Assembly (NCBI GenBank): GCA_027487905.1
Contig: JAIYCR010000038.1
Location: 101,351-165,350, forward strand
Reading direction: 5' to 3'
Length of the DNA stretch: 64,000 nucleotides
From: Rubrivivax sp.
Lineage (GTDB): Bacteria > Pseudomonadota > Gammaproteobacteria > Burkholderiales > Burkholderiaceae_C
The translations under genes and the position numbers were made by a program. Position 1 is the stretch's first letter; each line of letters opens with the position of its first letter. The notes below the pieces were generated by a model. That model searched no databases. It was not told the DNA's origin and saw only the letters and a program-made list of their open reading frames with translations. This document shows positions 59,189-64,000 of the stretch, in pieces.

Positions 59189-59206
59189 ATGGACGCCCTC
59201 ACATGA
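59189..59206 (+). CDS. Possible 5-residue leader peptide coupled to the initiator
   Basis: ATG at 59189 opens a frame encoding Met-Asp-Ala-Leu-Thr that ends in TGA at 59204-59206. This TGA overlaps the initiator ATG at 59203 (ATGA). AGGATCGCGG precedes it. Such overlaps allow translational coupling and copy control, but this one may be chance. Confidence 0.3.
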   Translation: MDALT

Positions 59207-60708
59207 ACCGTCAGAAAGCCGAGGCAGCGGAGCTGGCCCATCCGCTTCGAAAGCCGGTGAACACGCTGGCCATCGTGCCCACGCGGTCCAGCAAGATCAC
59301 GGTGCTGGCTCGCAAGGCCTACAACGTGCTGCTCTACATCGCCCAGGAGCAGGGCATCGAGCAGGAGGTCTACCGGGCGCCGCTGCAAAGCATCCTGCGC
59401 GGGGTGGACTTCAATTCCCATGCGAGGGAGATCGTCAAGCAGCACCTGCGCTCGATGGTCAGCACCACGGTGGAGTGGCAGTCTCCCACCGCAGGGGAGG
59501 GCGAGGCCTGGAACGTGGCGGGCCTGCTCGCGCATGCCAAGGTGTTCAAGCAAGGCGGCGAGAACTGGGTGGAGTGGTCGTTTGCGCCCAGCATCAAGCA
59601 GGAGCTGCTCGAACCGCAGCGTTTCGCCCGCCTGCGCCTGGAGGTGATCTCGCAGTTGAGGCGCCACTCGGGCGTGGTGCTCTACGAGATCTGCGCGCGC
59701 TATCGGGACATCGGTCTGACGGCGCGGCAGCCCTGGTCCTGGTGGCGCCCGGTGCTCACCGGAAGTCCGGACACCGAGGCGTCGGTCAAGCAGGAGTACC
59801 GCTTCTTCAAGCGCGACGTGCTCAAGCTGGCCATCGCCGAGGTCAATGCGGCGACCGAACTGGATGTGGAACTCATCGAGCACAAGGCGGGGCGCTTCAT
59901 CGCCGACATCCAGTTCCGGGTGTCCAAGAAGCGGCAGGAGTCGCTGGCGCTGCGGCACCCACCCACGCCGGTGGACCTGTCGCAGGTGGTGCGGGCCACA
60001 GCCGCTGGGCTGCGCGTCGAGGAGGCCGAAACCTTGCTGCAGCAGTACGGAGCCGACCCGGTGGCCGCCGGGCTGGATGCGCTGCAAAAGCGCGTGGCCA
60101 GCGGCTTTCCCGAGCCCCTGCGCGATCCGCACCGATACCTGCGTGCCTTGCTCGAGGCGGGCGCTGCCAGCCAGAACCCCAAATCCGACGCCAACGCCAA
60201 CGCCAACGCCAACGCCAACGCCAGCGCCACAGCCAGTGCCGCAGCCATTGCGCACGACCCCGGGGCGCCCGCATCCAGCGCATCCGCGCCCGATGCCCGC
60301 GGGCCTGCCGCCCTGCGCAGTGCCCCGCCCGTGACTGCGCCCCCCCGGCCGCTGGCGGCCGCGCCGGCCCCCGGTGCGGCGCCGCGTGCGGCCCCGTCCG
60401 CGCCGCTGTCCTCCGGCGCCGCGCTCGAAGGCTGGACCGCCGAGTGGGTGAGCGCTCGCCGGGCCCGGGTGGTGGCCGAGTTCGACGCCTTGCCCCCGCC
60501 GACGCAGGCCGACTGGCTCGAGCGCTTGCGCGTCGACCTCGTCGCCCGCGGGGTGCACCCGTCCATCCGCAAGCGGCTGCAGACCAATGGCTGGAAACAC
60601 CCCATGGTCAGCGGCGAGCTGATCCGATTCTTCGCCGGCCCCGACTGGGACAAGCCCACTGCCGAAGAGCTGCTCGCGGTGGCGGCGCAGCCCCGCTCAG
60701 CGCGATAG
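59203..60708 (+). CDS. Rep_3/RepB-family replication initiator
   Basis: The N-terminal 250 residues of this 501-residue protein have the two winged-helix pattern of Rep_3 initiators, including KITVLARKAYNVLLYIAQEQG, the segment LRLEVISQLRRHSGVVLYEICARYRDIG and YRFFKRDVLKLAIAEVNAATELDVELIEHKAGRFIADIQF. Such proteins bind iterons and open the origin. Plasmid members have about 230-330 residues. This one adds an Asn-Ala repeat near residue 330, an Ala/Pro linker and a C-terminal domain (about 405-501), as seen in initiators of secondary chromosomes. It diverges from parA across the iteron region. Confidence 0.85.
   Translation: MNRQKAEAAELAHPLRKPVNTLAIVPTRSSKITVLARKAYNVLLYIAQEQGIEQEVYRAPLQSILRGVDFNSHAREIVKQHLRSMVSTTVEWQSPTAGEGEAWNVAGLLAHAKVFKQGGENWVEWSFAPSIKQELLEPQRFARLRLEVISQLRRHSGVVLYEICARYRDIGLTARQPWSWWRPVLTGSPDTEASVKQEYRFFKRDVLKLAIAEVNAATELDVELIEHKAGRFIADIQFRVSKKRQESLALRHPPTPVDLSQVVRATAAGLRVEEAETLLQQYGADPVAAGLDALQKRVASGFPEPLRDPHRYLRALLEAGAASQNPKSDANANANANANASATASAAAIAHDPGAPASSASAPDARGPAALRSAPPVTAPPRPLAAAPAPGAAPRAAPSAPLSSGAALEGWTAEWVSARRARVVAEFDALPPPTQADWLERLRVDLVARGVHPSIRKRLQTNGWKHPMVSGELIRFFAGPDWDKPTAEELLAVAAQPRSAR
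60180..60231 (+). repeat. GCCAAC hexamer repeat inside the initiator gene
   Basis: Six to seven copies of GCCAAC (then GCCAGC/GCCACA) encode an Asn-Ala run. The length is a multiple of three, so expansion or contraction by hexamers would keep the frame. It marks the linker between the initiator domain and the C-terminal part. Confidence 0.7.
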
Positions 60709-60852
60709 CCCCCGCCGCCGCGGCGCAGGCCCGTCGCGGCCCGTGGGTCCGATGCATTGTTGCCCGCGCATGGGGCCTCGAACACGGGTCGCCGATCCGG
60801 CATGCGCCTTGCCAGTCCCGGGCCTGTCCTGCTTCCGCCACCAAGGCCCGCC

Positions 60853-61416
60853 ATGAATACCGTCAGCGCCAAGCCCTGGGTCTTCGCCGAACGATCGGTC
60901 ACGAAAGTGGTGGCCGTCTTCTCCAGCCAGGCCGAGGCCAACCAGGCCCGCGGGCGACTGGCGCCCGAGGCGGGCTGGGCATCGTCCCAGCTGCGGGTTC
61001 TGGGTCCGCCGGACGCGGGAAGCTCCACCCGCAGCAACCTGCTGGCGCGGCAGATGGAGCCCGAGGGTGGCAGCATCTTTCACACGCTGCTGCGCGCGCA
61101 TGCGACCTTCGGCCTGGCCGGCTTCGTGCTCGGCCTGGCGCTGTGGGCGTGGCTGCGCGAGAGCGGCCCGGCCTTCATCGCCGCCTCGCCTGCGCTGTCC
61201 TTGCTGGTGCTGGTGTTCTTCTCCACCGTCGCCGGGCTGATGCTGGGCGGCCTGGTGACGCTGCGGCCAGACCACACCGCGGTCATCCGCTCGCTGCGCG
61301 ACGACCTGCACCAGGGGCGCTGGGCGCTGGTGGCCCACCCCATCGACGACGAACAGGTCCAGCAGGCACTGCGCGTGCTCGAGCCCGGCAGCCTGCGCAT
61401 GGATCGCACGCTCTGA
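60853..61416 (+). CDS. Two-helix membrane protein with YflT-like N-terminal domain
   Basis: The 187-residue product begins with VTKVVAVFSSQAEANQARGRLA, resembling the ferredoxin-like domain of general stress protein 17M (YflT). Two membrane helices follow at about 81-101 and 111-138, with a second alpha-beta segment at the C-terminus (LVAHPIDDEQVQQALRVLE). It probably sits in the inner membrane, perhaps responding to stress. The function is unknown. It lies between the initiator and glutathione S-transferase genes on the same strand. Confidence 0.7.
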   Translation: MNTVSAKPWVFAERSVTKVVAVFSSQAEANQARGRLAPEAGWASSQLRVLGPPDAGSSTRSNLLARQMEPEGGSIFHTLLRAHATFGLAGFVLGLALWAWLRESGPAFIAASPALSLLVLVFFSTVAGLMLGGLVTLRPDHTAVIRSLRDDLHQGRWALVAHPIDDEQVQQALRVLEPGSLRMDRTL

Positions 61417-61479
61417 GCCGCGGGGGCCCCGGGGCTGACCGGGGCTGCCCGGCACGGCCGTCTCGGGCACCATCGCGGG

Positions 61480-62151
61480 ATGATCACGCTTCATCACCTG
61501 GAAAACTCGCGCTCCCAGCGCATCCTGTGGCTGCTGGAGGAGCTGGGCCTCACCTATGAGGTCAAGCGCTATGCCCGCGACCCCAAGACGATGCTTGCAC
61601 CGGCCGCCTTGCGACAGGTGCACCCCCTGGGCAAGAGCCCGGTGATCACCGACGGTGAGGTCACGGTGGCCGAGTCGGGCGCGATCATCGAATACCTGCT
61701 CGACGCCCACGACCTCCAGGGGCTGCTGCGTCCGGTGGCGGGCAGCGCAGCGCGCCGCGACTTCCAGTTCTGGCTTCACTTCGCCGAGGGCAGCGCCATG
61801 CCGCCCCTGCTGATGAAGCTCGTGTTCGAAACCGTGCGGCGCAAGGCACCGCTGCTGTTGCGGCCCATTGCCTCGGGCATCGCCACGCAGGTGGAGCGTC
61901 AGTTCTACGGCCCGAACATCGCGAGCCAGCTGGACTTCATGGACGCGCACCTGCGCTCGCAGGCGTGGTTCGCGGGTGAGGCCTTCAGTGCGGCGGACAT
62001 CCAGATGAGCTTTGCGGTGGAAGCCGCTGCCAGCCGGGGCGGCTTGGGCGCGTCGCGGGTGCGGCTGGCCGCGTGGCTCGCCCGCATCCATGAGCGAGCG
62101 GCCTACCGACGCGCCCTCGAAGTCGGCGGCCCCTACGCCTTGCCTGGCTGA
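61480..62151 (+). CDS. Glutathione S-transferase family protein
   Basis: The 223-residue protein has a thioredoxin-like N-terminal domain: MITLHHLENSRSQRILWLLEELGLTYEV with a serine at the active-site position, HPLGKSPVITDG and the ESGAIIEYLL glutathione-binding motif. A helical C-terminal domain follows (FAGEAFSAADIQMSF). It would conjugate or transfer glutathione in the cytoplasm. The substrate is unknown. It is convergent with ccoG, and a hairpin lies between them. Confidence 0.9.
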   Translation: MITLHHLENSRSQRILWLLEELGLTYEVKRYARDPKTMLAPAALRQVHPLGKSPVITDGEVTVAESGAIIEYLLDAHDLQGLLRPVAGSAARRDFQFWLHFAEGSAMPPLLMKLVFETVRRKAPLLLRPIASGIATQVERQFYGPNIASQLDFMDAHLRSQAWFAGEAFSAADIQMSFAVEAAASRGGLGASRVRLAAWLARIHERAAYRRALEVGGPYALPG

Positions 62152-62152
62152 A

Positions 62153-62177
62153 GACCGGGCGACGCGGCTTCCCGGTC
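62153..62177. terminator. Hairpin between gst and ccoG
   Basis: GACCGGG at 62153-62159 pairs with CCCGGTC at 62171-62177 over an 11-base loop in the 43-bp gap between convergent genes. A short T-run (CTTT) follows on the plus strand around 62187-62190. It could serve both directions. Confidence 0.5.
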
Positions 62178-62194
62178 GCCAGGCCGCTTTCAGA

Positions 62195-63685
62195 TCAACG
62201 CGGCACGACGAAGGTCGAGCGTTCGGTCTGCATTGGCCGCTGTCCGTCCTGCGCCTGCGGCAGCACCTGACGGACTTCGAAGCTCACCGGCACTGACCGT
62301 CCCGCCAGCGACTGTGCGGCGGCGGCGGGCAGCCGAAGGCTCACCGCGACGGAGGTCATCTGCGCGGGCCCGGCCAGCGCCGCGCCGGCGCTGACGCTCA
62401 GCCCCTCAAGCGCTGCAGGGCTGTCCGGTACGGCCCCGCCCACGGTCACTTCGTAGCGCTGCGGCGTTTCGGTGCGGTTCATGATCTGCAGGCGATAGAC
62501 GTTCTCCACCGCACCGTCCTCCACCACCCGGGCCAGCGCCGCGCGGTCCTTGACCACGTCGAACTTGAAGGGGCTGCGGGTGGCCACGCTCGCGGCAAAG
62601 GCGGCCGACGCCGCGATGAGCAGCGTCCCGTAGATCCAGGTGCGCGGACGCCAGGCGCGCCTGAGCATCTGCAGCGCCGTCCACCCCTGGGCCACGCCGT
62701 TCTCGGTGGAGTAGCGGATGAGGCCGCGCGGGTAGCCCATCTTGTCCATCACGCCGTCGCAGGCGTCGATGCAGGCCGCGCAGCCGATGCACTCGTTCTG
62801 CAGCCCCTGGCGGATGTCGATGCCGGTGGGGCAGACCTGCACGCACAGCGTGCAGTCGATGCAAGAGCCCAGGCCGGTGGAGGCCAGCTCGGCCTTGCGC
62901 GAGCGCGAGCCTCGCGGCTCGCCGCGCGCTGCGTCGTAGCTGATGACCAGGGAGTCGCGATCGATGAGCGCGCTCTGGAATCGGGCATACGGGCAGATGT
63001 ACTTGCACATCTGTTCGCGCAGGAAGCCGGCATTGCCGTAGGTCGCTCCTGCATAGAACAGCACCCAGAACGCGCTCCAGCCCGAGAGCGTCGCGGACGC
63101 GGTGGCTTGCACCAGCTCGCCGATGGGAACGAAATAGCCTACGAAGGTAAAGCCGGTGGCCAGGGACAGCGCGATCCAGGCGCCATGCTTGGCTGCTTTG
63201 CGGCAGAGCTTGGCCGCGCTCCACGGCGCTGCGTCCAGGCGCATGCGCGCCAGGCGATCGCCTTCGGTGCGCCGCTCGATCCACAGGAAAAGCTCGGTGT
63301 AGACGGTCTGCGGGCAGGTGTAGCCGCACCACAGGCGACCGGCCACCGCAGTGAAGAAGAACAGGGCCAATGCGGACAGCACCAGCAAGGCGGCCAGGTA
63401 GATCAGGTCCTGTGGATAGAGCACGAGGCCGAGGATGAAGAAGCGCTGGGCATCGAGATCGAAGAGCACGGCCTGGCGCTCGCCCCACTGCAGCCAGGGC
63501 AGGCCGTAGAAGAAGAGCTGCGTGAGCCAGACGAAGGCCCAGCGCCATGACGCGAAGCGGCCCTGCACCGAACGCGGATACACCGCCCGGGCGGCCTCGA
63601 AGCTCGGGCCGGCCGCGCCAGGCTTGTCGCGCGTCGCGTCGAACTCGGCAACGATGGGGATCACCTTGCGGGTGGTGCTGTTCAC
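62195..63685 (-). CDS. ccoG: Cytochrome c oxidase accessory protein CcoG
   Basis: The 496-residue membrane ferredoxin has several helices. Its cysteine motifs include CGYTCPQTVYTELFLWIE, CKYICPYARFQ and the two 4Fe-4S motifs CIDCTLCVQVCPTG and CIGCAACIDACD; a C-terminal Ig-like periplasmic domain follows. CcoG (RdxA/FixG) helps maturation of cbb3 oxidase, probably by copper reduction. The oxidase genes ccoNOP are not in the window but usually lie nearby. Upstream (right) an nnrS-like gene ends in the same orientation. No FNR box is visible just upstream. Confidence 0.93.
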   Translation of the reverse strand: MNSTTRKVIPIVAEFDATRDKPGAAGPSFEAARAVYPRSVQGRFASWRWAFVWLTQLFFYGLPWLQWGERQAVLFDLDAQRFFILGLVLYPQDLIYLAALLVLSALALFFFTAVAGRLWCGYTCPQTVYTELFLWIERRTEGDRLARMRLDAAPWSAAKLCRKAAKHGAWIALSLATGFTFVGYFVPIGELVQATASATLSGWSAFWVLFYAGATYGNAGFLREQMCKYICPYARFQSALIDRDSLVISYDAARGEPRGSRSRKAELASTGLGSCIDCTLCVQVCPTGIDIRQGLQNECIGCAACIDACDGVMDKMGYPRGLIRYSTENGVAQGWTALQMLRRAWRPRTWIYGTLLIAASAAFAASVATRSPFKFDVVKDRAALARVVEDGAVENVYRLQIMNRTETPQRYEVTVGGAVPDSPAALEGLSVSAGAALAGPAQMTSVAVSLRLPAAAAQSLAGRSVPVSFEVRQVLPQAQDGQRPMQTERSTFVVPR

Positions 63686-63733
63686 GGCGGGCGGGCTCCA
63701 ACGAAGGTCGGCGGGGGCGCGGCAGAGGCTGGA

Positions 63734-63779
63734 CAGGACAGGGCAGGGCAGGACAGGGCAGGGCAGGGCAGGGCAGGCC
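63734..63779. repeat. GGGCA/GGACA pentamer repeat
   Basis: About nine imperfect units of GGGCA or GGACA fill the gap between ccoG and the nnrS-like gene. A frame across it has biased composition and is unlikely to be a gene. It resembles the other microsatellite-like tracts of this window. Confidence 0.65.
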
Positions 63780-63797
63780 GGGGGATGGCGGCGTCGC

Positions 63798-64000
63798 TCA
63801 GCCGTCCCGGCCGTCGATGCGGCCGGCCATTAGCCAGGGTGTGAAGACGCTCAGGTAGAGGCCCAAGGCCAGTGACCAGGCGAGTGCCGCGCCCACCAGC
63901 CACAGCGAGCGGTGCGCGGGCAGCGTCATCGGGCCGATCACCCGGAGTACGCCGGCCAGCGCCACCAGCCCATAGGCAGCGACCTCCCGCCCCGAGGCCT
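63798..64000 (-). CDS. NnrS family membrane protein, C-terminal end only
   Basis: The last 67 codons of a minus-strand gene are visible, ending at TGA 63798. They encode SLWLVGAALAWSLALGLYLS, a membrane helix, and end in a tail reading MAGRIDGRDG. The final RxDGxxG tail after a helix is typical of NnrS, a heme- and copper-containing inner-membrane protein linked to nitric oxide resistance and denitrification. A neighbouring ccoG is consistent with a low-oxygen respiratory locus. The identification is based on this short piece only. Confidence 0.55.
   Translation of the reverse strand, partial: ASGREVAAYGLVALAGVLRVIGPMTLPAHRSLWLVGAALAWSLALGLYLSVFTPWLMAGRIDGRDG

Larger units (their letters stand above)
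58408..59202. other. Candidate replication origin region
   Basis: The 795-bp gap between divergent parA and the initiator gene holds an AT-rich stretch at about 58552-58640, nine iteron-like repeats, a set of five 12-bp repeats and a hairpin before the initiator start. I find no perfect DnaA box (TTATCCACA) in it. The overall layout is that of an iteron-controlled origin with the melting region on the parA side. Confidence 0.75.

Noticed and set aside
59142..61559. 805-codon open frame overlapping the initiator gene in another frame
   Set aside because: The initiator frame has a clear Rep_3 domain and start; the overlapping frame has random Arg/Ala/Gly composition.
63682..63903. 73-codon minus-strand frame over the pentamer repeat
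   Set aside because: Its product is largely a repeat translation and it conflicts with the NnrS-like frame that ends at 63798.
1..64000. CRISPR array, tRNA, rRNA or insertion sequence
   Set aside because: No regularly spaced repeat-spacer array, cloverleaf, rRNA-like stretch or transposase with terminal inverted repeats was recognised on either strand.

Overview
The window is very GC-rich and gene-dense. Four periplasmic solute receptors (three of the TctC/Bug type, one TRAP DctP), a TRAP permease, CcoG and an otsA/otsB/GH15 trehalose block point to a betaproteobacterium of the order Burkholderiales (Comamonadaceae / Leptothrix-Rubrivivax type). This is inferred from gene content; no rRNA or tRNA gene is present.

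Layout. 1-276: cut-off end of a P-loop ATPase gene, preceded by three CTATAG boxes at 10-bp spacing. 446-4828 (minus): five-gene operon with a diacylglycerol-kinase-like lipid kinase, metallophosphoesterase, CAP-domain protein, alpha/beta hydrolase and YihY membrane protein. A phospholipase D/cardiolipin-synthase-like lipoprotein (4948-6465) diverges from it. 6548-10172: small unknown protein, isochorismatase-like hydrolase, and a less GC-rich CocE/NonD esterase with a divergent TetR regulator. 10304-15698: GH15 glucan/trehalose hydrolase, membrane-anchored OtsA and OtsB. 15747-20116: coniferyl-aldehyde-type dehydrogenase, MipA/OmpV porin, RecQ. 20244-26495: LysR regulator, HMG-CoA-lyase-family enzyme, class III CoA-transferase, Bug receptor and a LeuD-LeuC fusion, plausibly a citraconate/citramalate route. 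26619-27918: a DCC-Coq7 fusion and YnfA.

27979-53265 is a long catabolic region. A minus-strand run of about eleven genes (37864 down to 27979) carries a Bug receptor, Ldh-type dehydrogenase, aldehyde dehydrogenase, cupin, VOC protein, quinone oxidoreductase, TRAP transporter, DUF1330 protein and FAH-family hydrolase, with a divergent LysR gene. Beyond it lie an enol-lactonase-like hydrolase, HbpS/GlcG protein, luciferase-like monooxygenase with flavin reductase, Gfo/Idh protein, two HIBADH-type dehydrogenases, VOC protein, FAD hydroxylase, carboxymuconolactone-decarboxylase-like protein, ACMSD-like amidohydrolase, CobW GTPase, LVIVD protein, Bug receptor and TetR. Four promoters in 42.1-51.3 kb share a TTATC-N4-GATAA-like site, suggesting one regulon. 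The substrate cannot be named; a hydroxylated aromatic or N-heterocyclic acid is a guess.

53678-60708 is a replication and partition module: a large tyrosine recombinase, parB, parA, an iteron-bearing origin and a Rep_3-type initiator gene. A palindromic candidate parS (GTTGAACSGTTCAAC) occurs three times, twice inside parA and parB. The window therefore probably lies on a secondary chromosome (chromid) or megaplasmid, or carries such a module integrated. The right end has a membrane protein, a glutathione S-transferase, ccoG and the 3' end of an nnrS-like gene.
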